Below, in pieces: positions 35,601 through 47,492 of a DNA stretch of 64,000 nucleotides. The position numbers and the translations under genes are program-made. Source of the DNA: Chondrosia reniformis (Eukaryota > Porifera > Demospongiae > Chondrillida > Chondrillidae). The notes beneath the pieces were generated by a model that had not been told where the DNA came from, ran no database searches, and saw only the letters and a list, made by a program, of their open reading frames with translations. The first letter of the stretch is position 1. The number at the start of each line of letters is the position of its first letter. The stretch is from positions 6,897,884-6,961,883 of the forward strand of contig OX359199.1 in assembly GCA_947172415.1 (NCBI GenBank), in the 5' to 3' direction.

Positions 35601-38600
35601 TTGCATAATGTATATTAGGATGAGTGTTGCACAATCCTACCTATATTAGGATGAGTGTTGCATAATGTATATTAGGATGAGTGTTGCACAATCCTACCTA
35701 TATTAGGATGAGTGTTGCACAATCTTACCTATATCCTCTCAAGCTGAAGCATCCTTTGGCCTTTTCTGCTGTCTCCTTTTCAAAGTAATAGCAGCATCCT
35801 TGGGTCAAAACTAGGTATCTCTTTCTCCCTGAAAAGACAAGTGAATTCAAATGAAAGCATTTAGCTTCACTTAAATTACAATTATGTACTTCTAATAGCA
35901 GGTTAGATACAAACATATATAGTAGTCTAAACTTGGCAATAGTTACCATGGTAATATTGTGAAACAATAAATGCCTGTGTATCAGTGATGGTTCTTGAAA
36001 CAGCTCCTGAGACTATATATTTTAGTTATTTACCCATGGAGTGCATATGAATGAATGAAAGAGAAGGCAAACGATCTTTTAAAAACATTTCTAGGAAAGT
36101 TATGCATATACTGTATTTGTCTGAATAGAGGCCTGGGCCTCCATTTCTTCCAGTTGTTCAGCCTCAATTTGAGCCTAGTTACTATAAAATAATACTCTTG
36201 GTGTCTGCATCCATCTCCCTAAAGCTGTTTACTTAATGTTCTTCATAGTGCACTTCACTACCTCTAAATTGAAGAAGACATCATAGGACTATCGCTTTGG
36301 CATTGCTAATGCAGCATAAACTGGTTAGACGCGGTGATTGGTTCACACCTTGACCCAGTGTGTCAATTTAAGAGCCTCTAAACGAGATCCCATTTCATAC
36401 GGATAAATACGGTAGGATGTACACAAGTCAAATTTTAACCAGAAAACTAAATATTTAGGTACATAGGTACGTATACTAACCCACATTACTTACATAACCC
36501 ACATTGCTAAAATTAATATTGAAACTGTTAAAAATGTATCATGTTCAAACAATGGGATATACGTATGCAGGATGAACATGCCTATTCACATTTTTATAAA
36601 AACTATTTTTAAAAGAAGTGCAAACTAATGGGGAAATACTCCCTGAGCACAATACAGTAGGTAAGCTCTACTGTAAAAGTGACAATTACATAACAATGTA
36701 CATATGTAATACCTCCTATTTATTACATAATGTGTATAATAAGAACTATAGGTCAGGGGCCTGAGGGCAAAGGTCATTAAGAGTAGGATAAGACCCTCCC
36801 CTCAGGGTCACTGATGAAGAGTACAAGCTGTATGGATAATAGCAAGAAGTGTTTTTATGAAATTATATCCTCATCCAAAGCTTTCCTAACTAGGAAATCA
36901 GTACATACTAAGTATTTTCCTCTAGCCTCGTAATGATGTCCCCATATCCATAGGAAGACTGCGTTGAGACCATTACATGTTCACCTGTGCTAGGATTGAG
37001 GTGATTGTCATATTGATCTTTATGAAGCATAACAGTGACCAGTTATTAAGCTGGCCTTAGACAAACAGCACCTGAAGGTGAAAATGCGCAGATTCATAAG
37101 GTTGCTATGGAGATTTCAGCTGAAAACTAAAAACATCTCAAAGAGTAACAACACTTTTTCTGAGAAATGGCAATCACCTACATATTTAGGAAACCCATCT
37201 GAAACTCCAACATTCATTATCATGTATCTTTCTAATTTGTGTGCAGTACAGCGTGGGTGGTTTCAAGTGCATATACACATAGGTGAAATTTAAATGGCTG
37301 GACTAGAAGCCCTTAACTTGTACAAACAGAGACATTGTGACTACATTGCTTCTTTGATTAGCGGTTATTAGTAGGATCAAAAATAACAAGTTAATGGTAA
37401 ACCAAATTCAATAGCACAACCAAAATATATGAAGAGAAGCCAGACAAAGCTTCCTTGAGGATGATCAATCATGATCAATCATGATGAACTTATCACAAAC
37501 CAACCTTCTACTTTAAACTATATTAAGTCATGTCAACTACTTTGTATTAATTTTTGTATCTTAAGATACAAAGATACAAACACCTTTATGTTCTCTGTAT
37601 TAATTTATCAATTTAATTATATGTATCATTATTTCCCCCTTCCCCTTCACATCCCCTTCTCAATTGTTTTGTAATCTAAACTGGGACCACTGTAAGGTAG
37701 CCACTGGTTAAGAGGCTCTCCGGTCTAAATAATGCTTATTGAATTGAATTGAATTGATGAGGATGCATTAGATTAGTGGATATGGCTCAAAGAAAAGGAT
37801 TTCATTCTTGTTGAAAGTTCTTAGACAGTTGAAAGGCTTGCAATTAAGATAATAAATTAACTGAACTAGTTCAATGGCTGCCATTTAGGAAGTGAAGAAA
37901 TGTAATAATACATACTTACGTACATGTAATTTAAATCTGTACATAAGTATGTAATTAAAAACTGTAGCACACTTGTATATATGTAGTAACTATGCCATGG
38001 ATTCACAGAAGATCAAGATAAAGAAAAAGATTCCCAGGATCACTGATGAAGGGTGGAATTCCCAGAAACAGCTGTCTGACCCAGTGGAGAAGATGAAAGA
38101 GAGGAAAAGAAGAAAGAAAAGACTCCTGTATCTTCATACAAAGCTCTCTCCAGGTTTAGTTCACCTATAGGCTTTTTTACAGAATAGCATGTAGGAAAAT
38201 GGTGTATTAGATTTTTCCTACATATGTATGTGGTTTAGTAGTAGATTTAAGGGTATGGTAAGTGATTAAGGAGTTATTAGCTTTTAATTGTTACATTTCT
38301 GAATTTCTCACACCATGTTTTAAAGGCCCGACGCTCTTAAGTTTAGGCTGCTATTGCACATAATTCCTATATTGACAAGAAACTAGCAAGTTACCACACA
38401 TTATAATACTACAAGTTACCACATTATAATACTACAAGTTACCACATTATAATACTACAAGTTACCACATTATAATACTACAAGTTACCACATTATAATA
38501 CTACAAGTTACCACATTATAATACTACAAGTTACCACATTATAATACTACAAGTTACCACATTATAATACTATTAAACAGATGTGGGTTCACATGTAAAA

Positions 38601-40611
38601 TGACTTTCACACGGGTATATCCTAGCAACGCCTAAGAGCTCTTTACATGTGACTATAATTGAACACTTTTCACAGGACAGATACGTATGCAAGTTACCAT
38701 AGAAATTCAGTACATTAAGAGTTATATGTGTGTAAATTATATTACAAGATACTGAGACAGCTGCAGTGAATACATATACATATACATTATACATTATTAT
38801 ACATATACATTATACATTATTATACATATACATATACATTATACATTATTATACATATACATATACATTATACATTATTATACATATACATTATACATTA
38901 TACATTATTATACATATACATTATACATTATTATACATATACATTATACATTATTATACATATACATTATACATTATTATACATATACATTTCCAGTGGT
39001 CTCAGCAGCCAATACAAAACAATGCTCAATTATAATTCCATCTCAAATAAGCAACCCTGACCCTATTGGTGGGTTTAATACTTACATGCAACCTCCTCTA
39101 TATATTATTATTATTATTATTATTATTATTTACATATAGTATTATAGTTATTAAAAGAAATTAACCAACCTTTAAGGGGTCAAAGGTCGGACTAGGGTAC
39201 ACAACACACACATACCAAGTCCTAAGACATCACCAGATCTTAAAATCTTTGTTTTATAAAGTCTTTTTTACTACATGTCCTGTTCAGATGAATATATGGT
39301 TGTGAAACTTTCAAGTTCTAATGTGCAGTTAGTCTGAAAAGTACCCTTAAAAACAAAGTGACTTTTAGCAAACACATTCAAACTAGGTATTTCTTGCAAA
39401 AGGGTCACTGTCAATTAGGACTGTCCAAAGTTAGAGCAAATTAGGAATTAAAATGGCTACATTAAATGTACACTGTCAGCAATGGAGTTCAGACAGTACC
39501 ACATTAAAGTAAGATATGTACATCTATGTCCTATATATGCCTGCAGCAGTATTGATCTTGTAAGGACAGTTTAAATGCACTCCAACCAGTAAGTGCCTCA
39601 ATAACTTGTCTGTCTGAATGGTCCTTTCTGAAGCTTTGAAACTGTAATTAGATTTATACAAAAGAGCCATTACTATGAGCAGGTTAATCTGAATGTCATG
39701 GCAACATCAACCACAATCTTCTCCTTTATTGTACAACTTATTCCGTCACAGAATATGAACCAGGAGCGATGATCAGTGACAGATTAACAATTTATTACAC
39801 ATACGCACATGTATATAAGATGGGCTGGAAGGCTTGTAGGACAGATCACAAACTTATAGAATGACATGTAGATTGAACACTTCTTGTACACGAATGTATT
39901 GTTGGGGAAACTCTTCTGTGATTTGACTACTCAAAATATTCTACAATCTACTCAAAATAGCAGATTCGAAGATTGATTTTACAATTATTTTGCCAACAAT
40001 TTGTTTAAGTTATTTCCCACTGATAAACCATAAACTTTCCAGTTCTACAGCTAACGGGAATCGAACAAACGATTCTATGGAACAGGTATCCATTGACGGA
40101 TCAGATCAAATAAATGAATTCATGGAAGATCTACCTATTTGGCAGTAAGCCAGTAACCACATCTAACGTAGTGGGATAAGTTAAGACGCCAGCCAAAATG
40201 TCAATTCACTGTTCTCTTAAGATCGCTTAAAACGTCATGATGGTCGCGTATAATCTGTAGTGTTTATATAAGGGTGGTTTCAATAAAATGACACTTTAAT
40301 GTATTTCAAAAGACACTCTCACTTCAACGACTCGCACTGGCGTATGATACAAACAACTTACAATTTTTGTGTTTCCCTCCTTGCTTTCGTACCCAGCCAC
40401 TAAATCTGCAGTTCTCTAACAGATCGCTCACTCTAGTTCGAATGTCGGGGACAATCGTGACGTTCATGACGGAATTTCTCCCACTAGATCTCCTCGCGGA
40501 TCTTGTAGAAGGGTTCAGAGTTAATACTGATTTCTTTGAAAGAATTCTTTCCGGGGTTGTACTGTCGGGAGTGGGCAGAGTTTGAGTTCCTGCACGAGGG
40601 GTGGTAGCCAT
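32679..40611 (-). CDS. PH-SH2 adaptor protein, SH3BP2-like
   Basis: Likely links phosphotyrosine receptors to membrane phosphoinositides, as 3BP2 does. Exons (minus): 40362-40611, 35729-35828, 35083-35194, 34906-34961, 34376-34511, 33718-33858, 33442-33588, 33224-33339, 32981-33050, 32856-32912, 32679-32798. All phases agree and give 434 residues. The PH domain spans residues about 70-180: FSGWVRKQGGKHKNW, then RKRYLVLTQGCCYYFEKE, ending in the helix HEQEAWIRHFQEEI. A linker with EEEIYSAISDS, SEDIYYVDKE and proline motifs (KPSVPSRPDN, PRQPLPP) follows. The SH2 domain is C-terminal: VNGMFLLRTSQHAGTT with the phosphate-binding Arg, CKHYKLF with the beta-D His, then FFQNLTDLISHYKK. PH at the N-terminal side, proline-rich middle and C-terminal SH2 is the SH3BP2 order. 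Orthology is not proven. Intron 1 is 4.5 kb. Confidence 0.87.
33154..33205. repeat. 16-bp tandem repeat, three units
   Basis: AGAAGTGGGTGTGGTC is repeated three times in the intron just after PH-SH2 exon 33224-33339, about 19 bp from its donor. Confidence 0.85.
33925..33975 (+). repeat. Family C flank fragment
   Basis: GCTGTTGCTCAATAAACTTC is the reverse complement of the flank found at 16005-16030. Only this end of the element is kept, in a PH-SH2 intron. Confidence 0.4.
34688..34862. repeat. Tandem repeat of CATCACACCACGTTACAC-type units
   Basis: Imperfect tandem words CATCACACCACGTTACAC and CACATCACGTTACTCCAC fill the intron between PH-SH2 exons 34906-34961 and 34376-34511, ending about 45 bp from the donor of the upstream exon. 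Confidence 0.9.
35518..35728. repeat. Minisatellite carrying a 5' splice site, PH-SH2 intron 2
   Basis: Two alternating units (about 31 and 24 bp) share TATTAGGATGAGTGTTGCA; the longer adds CAATCCTACCTA. On the gene's strand the longer unit reads ATATAG|GTAGGATTGTGC, nearly the same as the true exon end ATATAG|GTAAGATTGTGC at 35729. The array begins exactly at that donor. Confidence 0.92.
36775..36890 (-). mobile_element. Interspersed repeat family A, fragment
   Basis: CAGGGTCACTGATGAAGAGT and ATATCCTCATCCAAAGCTTT match two blocks of family A in reverse orientation. Lies in the long PH-SH2 intron 1. Confidence 0.45.
37995..38222 (-). mobile_element. Interspersed repeat family A, near-complete copy
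   Basis: Reverse-oriented full copy. It begins CCATGGATTCACAGAAGATC, continues GATCACTGATGAAGGGTGGA and CAGAAACAGCTGTCTGACCC, and ends AAAATGGTGTATTAGATTTT. Lies in PH-SH2 intron 1, where it creates a short spurious frame. Confidence 0.75.
38399..38571. repeat. 23-bp tandem repeat, about eight units
   Basis: Units of TTATAATACTACAAGTTACC plus ACA, almost without variation, in PH-SH2 intron 1. Confidence 0.93.
38767..38992. repeat. AT-rich tandem repeat ATACATATACATTATACATT
   Basis: Irregular array of ATACATATACATTATACATT and TATTATACAT words in PH-SH2 intron 1. A TTA/TAT trinucleotide run follows near 39103-39130. Confidence 0.92.
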
Positions 40612-40766
40612 TCTTCACTATCAAAAGATTACGCCGAGCGAGGGCGTGTCCTATCGACCAATGAAAATTACAATGACGTCACTCCACTTATCGAGGGAAT
40701 TTGAATTACCATAACGCAATATTATCTTCGAAAGATTTTTTCTCGTGATTTATAAGAGGCGTCACA
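40612..40766. promoter_or_regulatory. Divergent promoter PH-SH2 / KIF11
   Basis: 155 bp separate the two ATGs (40611 minus, 40767 plus). A full CRE-like TGACGTCA lies at 40674-40681, and TTTGAA at 40700-40705 matches the cell-cycle homology region used by DREAM/MuvB at G2/M genes such as kinesins. A CCAAT-like ACCAATGAAA near 40658 adds to a cell-cycle promoter picture. Motif matches only. Confidence 0.5.
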
Positions 40767-43700
40767 ATGGACTCCAAGAAGAACCGCAAAGGACAGAGCA
40801 CACCAGAAAAGCACATTCAAGTTGTAGTACGATGTCGGTGAGTAGTCTTTAAAGCTTATGGCGGCAGCAACTTATCATATTGCCTTCTCTGTTTCCAGTC
40901 CTAGGAACAACGCGGAGCTTAAGGCAGGTTCGCCTATCGTGATCGACTGTGATCCAAAGAGAGCAGAGATTGTAGCTAGACAAGATGTAGCCACCAAAAA
41001 GTTCATTTTTGACAAAGTGTTTGATACAAAGTCGAAACAAATAGAGATATACAAACATGTTGTAGAGCCAATGTTGGACGAAGTTATGACGGGATATAAC
41101 TGTACTGTGTTTGCGTGAGTAACCGTTCTGACAAAAAATAAGTACATTTAATCTACATACAAACATACATACATTCCGTCTACTATCTATAGCCAACTCT
41201 GCATAAGTTTGTCATTAAAATAACATTTAAAACCTCTCTTGGCAATGGCATATAGGTATGGTCAAACTGGTACAGGGAAGACCTACACGATGGAGGGTGA
41301 ACGCAGCCCCGAGGGTTCCCTATCTTGGGAGGAGGACCCTTTGGCTGGTATTGTACCAAGGTCATTGAGCCATCTCTTCTGTAAACTTCAGAACCTGATG
41401 GGAGTATGTTGTTATTTAGTTACGTATGTACATATATGTACTACACACACTAGGGTCCTGTTGAGTTGTAGGAAAAGGGACAGCTTGTGTTCTTCCTGCT
41501 CTTCTCCACTGCCCTTCCTGCTCTTCTCCACTGCCCTTCCTGCTCTTCTCCACTGCCCTTCCTGCTCTTCTCCACTGCCCTTCCCACTCTTCTCCACTGC
41601 CCTTCCTGCTCTACTCCACTGCCCTTCCTGCTCTTCTCCACTGCTCTTCCTGCTCTTCTCCACTGCCCTTCCTGCTCTTCTCCACTATGCAGGAAACAGA
41701 AGGTTATGAATATTCAGTACGTGTATCTTTCCTTGAGATTTACAATGAAGAGCTAATTGATCTCTTGAGTATAGACGACTCTGCTAAACTAAGAATCTTT
41801 GAGGATGCTGCCAGAAAGGTGACATTATACACCCGATTCCCATGAAGAACTGAATTGAATGGTTTTCTCTACAAATTACATAATATACCTCATTACATAC
41901 CATAGTCCTCTTGCATGTGATACCAGGGTTCTGTGATGTACCTCATTACATACCATAGTCCTCTTGCATGTGATACCAGGGTTCTGTGATGTACCTCATT
42001 ACATACCATAGTCCTCTTGCATGTGATACCAGGGTTCTGTGATGTACCTCATTACATACCATAGTCCTCTTGCATGTGATACCAGGGTTCTGTGATGGTG
42101 CATGGTTTGGAGGAAGTGATTGTGCATGATAAGAACGAGGTGTTTGCCATCTTGGAGAGAGGGAGGATGAAACGACAAACCGCAGCCACACTAATGAATG
42201 CTCACTCCTCTCGCTCTCATACTGTGTTTGCCATCACTGTTCACATTAAGGAACCTACTGTGGAAGGAGAAGAGTTGTTAAAAGTGGGGAAACTTAACCT
42301 AGTGAGTCTTGCTGTTCACAACTGCATAATTTGACATTTAGACCCTTGAATGAGACTATAGTTTTCATTTCATATTGACTTTTCTTCCACTGGCAATGTA
42401 CATTGGAACACGAAACTCAATGGACCACTTTGAAATTTTGTGTTTAGCAATTTTCTGTTAACAAGGTTCTATGTATAGTACGTATGTATGAGATTGTGAA
42501 TGGTCAGAGTACATGTACGTACCTATATGTACATACATCTGAGACAAAACTGAATTCACTACGAACTCTGTTTCTAAGTGATGTAATACGTATACGTATG
42601 TATATCCTGGACCAATGTATTATATATGATATATATGTACGTATATTGTGTGTATATCATATTATGTATGTATGTATGTATGTAGGTGGACCTTGCTGGG
42701 AGTGAAAATGTGGGGAGATCTGGGGCGGTGGACAAGCGGGCTAGGGAGGCAGGGAACATCAACCAGAGCTTGCTGACTCTTGGAAGGGTGATCACTGCAC
42801 TGGTGGAACGTACACCTCACATTCCCTACAGAGAAAGCAAGCTGACACGGATGCTCCAAGACTCCCTGGGCGGACGGACAAAAACATCTATCATAGCTAC
42901 AGTCTCTCCAGCTCAGATCAACCTTGAGGAGACCTTGAGTACGTTGGACTACGCCCACAGAGCCAAGAACATCACCAACAAACCAGAAATCAACCAGAAA
43001 CTCACCAAAAAGGCAATGATCAAGGAATACACAGATGAAATTGAGAAATTAAAGAGAGATTTAGTTGCGACAAGAGAGAAAAATGGGATATTTTTATCAC
43101 AAGAGAACTATCAGTAGGTGAAACTAAGATATGACAAAATTGCATACTTGTACACCCACCTGAGTATGTTCAGGTGGGCATGTGTATTTAATGTAATAAT
43201 ACTCAATGTAATGTATTGTGCAGTGGAATGGAACATATGATTAAATCACAGAAGGAAACCATTTTGGAATTGACTGCTCGCATAGAGGCATGCAAGGAGG
43301 AGATAGATAAGGTACCGTTCATATTCCACTCTCGCAGCAGCTCACATGCGTGGGGTACAGCACCATTCTCCCCATAACGAGTGGTCAAGCCATTACTTCA
43401 TGCTCACTTTTGTGTGCTCTGAATGTCTGCCAATGTAACATGCATTTGTATGTGTTTGCTTTCAGTTAAATGAGACCTTCACAGAGACAAAGGAGGAGTT
43501 AGCAGAGAGAACAGATGAGCTGATAGCCACCAAGTCTCAACTTGGGAGTGTTACCAGTGATCTACTGGTTACCAAGGAGGTACAGTATACTTACTTATTA
43601 TGTGCTAACACACTAACACCATCATTATCTTACGGTTGCATTATATTCTGTTTTGCTTGCATTTACAGGATCTGAAGAAGACAGTGTATCAGAGAGATGA

Positions 43701-46700
43701 GGGAAACTACATCTTTCAAAGGCACAGGGAGAAGAAGGCAGCTTTGCATAACCAGGCCTCAAAGGTGCAGAGTACACTAAATGGGTGTTTATCTGTTTCC
43801 TAGCAACAAGTGGGTCATTGTGGTCTGCTGTGTGTATGTAGCTTATGGAAGTTACGAGAGAGGCTGTAAGCGATGTGTCTGGACTGCACTCCAAGTTGGA
43901 TCGGTCCAAACAGAGAGACTCTGATAATGAGAGGGCAGTGGGAGATTTCCAACAAGTAACTATTCACTCATTCTGTTTTGTTTCTCTTTAATTGGGCAAT
44001 ATTGATCATTTGTATTATTGTTCTGTAACCAGAAGTTCTCAGTGATGATGGGTGACACTCAAGTTAAGATGGAGCAGTTCACTAGTCAGCAAAAGAGGCA
44101 CACTGAGGCATTCTGTGAACAGTTAGGTAGGTAGCTAGGTAGGTAGGCAGGCAGGCAGGTAGCTAGGTAGGTAGGCAGGCAGGCAGGTAGCTAGGTAGGT
44201 AGGCAGGCAGGTAGCTAGGTAGCTAGGTAGGTAGGTAGGTAGGTAGATAGGATTAGTAAGACTCGTTGTTTGATTCCTTCTGTGTATGTTTCATGTTTAT
44301 TTGAATGGTATACAGGTAAATGGTCAGAACAGAGGAAGACGGAAGTTACCAGATGTGGAAGTTCAGTTAAAGCTATGCTTTCCACAATTGCAACTTTCAC
44401 TGAAAACCAAACTGAATCACTTCAGGTGTGTTTCTTAATTAATAGTGTATTAATTAATAGCAATTATCACCTGAGGAATAATGTCACTCATTTGCTATGA
44501 ATGACCTGTACCAGGCGGTATACATCACTGGATCGATCATTATCCACAGATAATGAATGTATAAAGATAAGTAGTTATTACCATTCTAGAAAGGTATGTA
44601 TGTATGTATGTATACTAATTGTTAGCAGTAGGAATCCTGTGTGTGTTAAATTACAGTGTTTGAAATATTTTGAGGGTTTCAATGTACACTTGTATGTCAG
44701 ATATATGTACGCATGTCTTACCTCTAGGTTTTGATAAGAGAGGCTGAACTTGGAGATAGTCAAGTCAGAACAGCCCTACAGTTGATAAAAGTACGTACGT
44801 ATGTAATGATATTTATGTAAATAATGAGTAATACTATTCAACTCTTGAGGAGCACAATGAGCTAATGACTAATGGATTTACTGCTTCAGTTAATGGAACC
44901 ATAATCTCCCATTAGCCTCTCAATGAGCACATACACTATCATATTACCTCACGTGCAGTCTGTATGTCATCCCTTTGACCATATATGGTAGGATAAAATG
45001 GATTCTGATGTCAATCAACTGCTGTCAGTTGGACTGATGCCAGCACTGGAAGACTTGAAGACTCAAATCAGTGCCCTCTCAAATGATACTGCAAAGAATG
45101 TTCAAGAGCTTCACTCAGAGGTTTGTGAAAAGTGAATGTGACAGCTCATGATATGGAACATGAAGCATTTGAAGCTCTTTGCAGATTATCTAACTCATCT
45201 GATTGGTTCATGCAGGTTGCCAGACAACAGCAGTTGGCTGACGAGTTTCTGACAAAACAAACAGACGATCTACAAAGGATGTCTGCTTTAGTCAGTCAAG
45301 GTCTCAGACTGCAGGTACACGCACTACATATTAGTAAAAGTGAGGCTAAACTTATGTATCTACATACGGAACTGATGATTAGTCACAAGCGATTGACAGA
45401 CAGACAGAGACCCTGCAAGAGTTGAGAGCAAAGATCCTGGCTGAGCAAGTAAGGGTCCAGGAGAGGATCATGGAAAGAATGAGTGCTGTTGTCAAAGAAG
45501 AACTTTCTCAACAAACTAGTCATTTGGAACCAAGCATTGAGATGGTATGATGACTTAAGTCATGTGACTATCACATGACTACTTGTTCTTGTATAGCTTT
45601 CACATGGACAAAGTGAGATGGAAGAGTTGACTTCAAAGGTTGATAATAGCCGAGCTCAGTCAGTGCTACACTAGTTGGGAGTTGGGTTAGACGTATACTG
45701 TACAAATGTCTGTATGTTTTTATGCATTCACAGAACTAGCAAGGAACTTCAAAGTCAATTGGAGACCTTTAACACGCAAATGACATCTGGTACGGAGAAG
45801 GTGGTGGAAATGGCCACTTTGCTTCAGAATAATGTACGTATGCGGTATCACCAACATAATGTGTATGTATATATTGGCCAATAATGGATGTTCATTTATT
45901 ATATATGCCCATATTATTTATATGTATATATTAAGGTTACTATGGCTAGCAATAGCCAAACTGAGGTCATCACAGCCATAGCTGACAATCTGACACAGAA
46001 AGGACACCAAATGAAACAGGTAACTCAATTAATATTTCTTTTATGTAAACACATACTGCATCATGTTGAATGTAAACGTTTGATTATGCACGTATGCAAA
46101 CATGTGGTTTTCCTTATAGAACATGACAATAGGGATTGAATCTGTAAATTCTGATTTGACCCAAATGAATGACAGGTTCACAAAGAAAAATGAACAACTT
46201 GAAAAAGAGCTAAATGTAAGCCAAATGTATGTACGTATGTATTGCATTTGTTTTCCAATCAAAGGTTGCCTCAGGGGGTATTCCCTTAATGTTTCTGTCC
46301 CCTGCTCAAGAAGCCACAGGAAATCCCAAATTAGCACTTTCAAGAGAGACAAAGTTTCCATATTACATAAATATTAAAAGTCCCAGACAAAATAATGTCT
46401 GTCAACTGTTCCATATAGGTACCTTCTTAACTTACCCCATACTATATTCTACTGGATAGATTGTCTAGTTTGAACAGACTATTAAGTGTCCACACTACAA
46501 ATAAAGAATTTAGTTTGGTGTGTTTCAACACTATACCTTTCAGGTAGTAACTGTTACCTGTAATAATTATGACTGATCTCCTAATATTTACTATTCTAAG
46601 GCTTCTGAAGAGGCAGTTCAGTCCATCACAATGGAATAGATTTGTTGACTAGGTGTGACTGCACCTCTAAGGCTCTCTCTCTTCCCTTTGCCCAGGACCT

Positions 46701-47492
46701 GTGCAGTAATGCAGCTCTAAGGTTTGATGAGATAACCACAGCAGTGAGCTCATTAGAAGAGACTGGAGAAGAGGTTGACAGGGCCTGCTATGACTTTACT
46801 GACACTGTCTCCCTGGAAATGGAAACCTGCAGAGACAGTTTGTTAGATCATATGTCAGAGACTACAGAGATGGCATCCAAGTTTCTAGTGAAGGGTCTGG
46901 CTATACGAGACTTACCAACAGGTTTGTATGTATATATGTAAGGATATTCCATAACTACTATTGTATAGTAATATTGTGTGACTCCACTGTCCTTTCATGA
47001 AAGGTGAAACACCGCAAAGGAGGGATTTCACTTTTCCTACATCTCTTGTTAAATCTCCTGCTGATGCCGTCCTGAAGGCCCAATTTAAGACAATGATGCT
47101 TTATGATAATATCAAGGAGGAAGCCGAAGCTGTTTCAAGAGAAGACACTTTAGTGGAAGTAGTGGTGAGTGGTTGTTAAAAGTAACAACTAAAACTTGTA
47201 TGATTTGAGAAGTATGTACACACATTCCTTTGTTTGTGTACAATTGAAAGTTAAAGAGAATTGAGCAAAGTGGAGCGACTTAGTTTTCTGTGATTATTGT
47301 TTCATACACCCATATTTGTGCATTTCTAAAATACATTTTGGTTTATGCTAGATATGACTTTCCTTTCTCTTTCAGACTGATAATGGAAAGGAAAATATAT
47401 CAGTGCCCAAGAAATCATTGAAACTCTTGAGAGAGCATGCTGACAGCCCATCCATGATTCCAAAGAGAGAGCCTTTTCAACACGTTAATTAA
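40767..47492 (+). CDS. KIF11: Kinesin-5 motor (Eg5)
   Basis: Homotetrameric plus-end motor that slides antiparallel microtubules in the bipolar spindle. Twenty-three exons: 40767-40837, 40899-41114, 41256-41403, 41693-41818, 42086-42301, 42686-43113, 43224-43311, 43466-43579, 43669-43764, 43842-43955, 44033-44126, 44316-44425, 44728-44790, 44992-45120, 45216-45314, 45383-45544, 45597-45658, 45734-45833, 45936-46019, 46120-46215, 46696-46921, 47004-47164, 47376-47492. All phases agree: 1039 residues, like other kinesin-5s. The motor starts [15 protein letters not shown]. It shows the P-loop [13 protein letters not shown], switch [13 protein letters not shown], switch [14 protein letters not shown], and the neck [11 protein letters not shown] long coiled coil follows. 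The tail has the BimC box [12 protein letters not shown], with the CDK1 threonine. Introns 3, 4 and 11 carry minisatellites at splice sites. Confidence 0.97.
41484..41688 (+). repeat. 22-bp pyrimidine-rich minisatellite at an acceptor, KIF11 intron 3
   Basis: About nine units of CCTGCTCTTCTCCACTGCCC plus TT end directly at CTATGCAG, the acceptor of exon 41693. The array therefore supplies an extended polypyrimidine tract. Open frames on both strands are artefacts. Confidence 0.93.
41898..42085 (+). repeat. 53-bp minisatellite repeating acceptor and exon start, KIF11 intron 4
   Basis: Units begin at 41898, 41951, 42004 and 42057 (the last is cut by the exon). Each contains GATACCAG|GGTTCTGTGATG, identical to the real junction at 42085/42086. 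The first three are followed by TACCTCATTACA instead of the exon sequence GTGCATGG. Confidence 0.95.
44123..44249 (+). repeat. GTAG/GCAG microsatellite grown from a 5' splice site, KIF11 intron 11
   Basis: The exon ends TTAG|GTAGGTAGCTAG, and the same words GTAGGTAG, CTAG and GCAGGCAG continue for about 125 bp. There are therefore many GTAGGT donor look-alikes next to the real one at 44127. Confidence 0.9.

Noticed and set aside
38399..38992. CRISPR-like regular repeats
   Set aside because: Units are contiguous with no unique spacers, and the window is eukaryotic.
40045..40075. tRNA T-arm-like word (TGTTCGATTCCCG on minus)
   Set aside because: No box A or cloverleaf can be formed upstream.
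44501..44600. Possible extra KIF11 exon between 44425 and 44728 (frame [14 protein letters not shown])
   Set aside because: Its phase does not fit the flanking phase-0 exons; skipping it gives a continuous protein of normal kinesin-5 length.
46602..46641. Possible KIF11 exon starting [12 protein letters not shown]
   Set aside because: It meets a stop before a usable donor, except as a 15-nt microexon; phases and total length agree without it.
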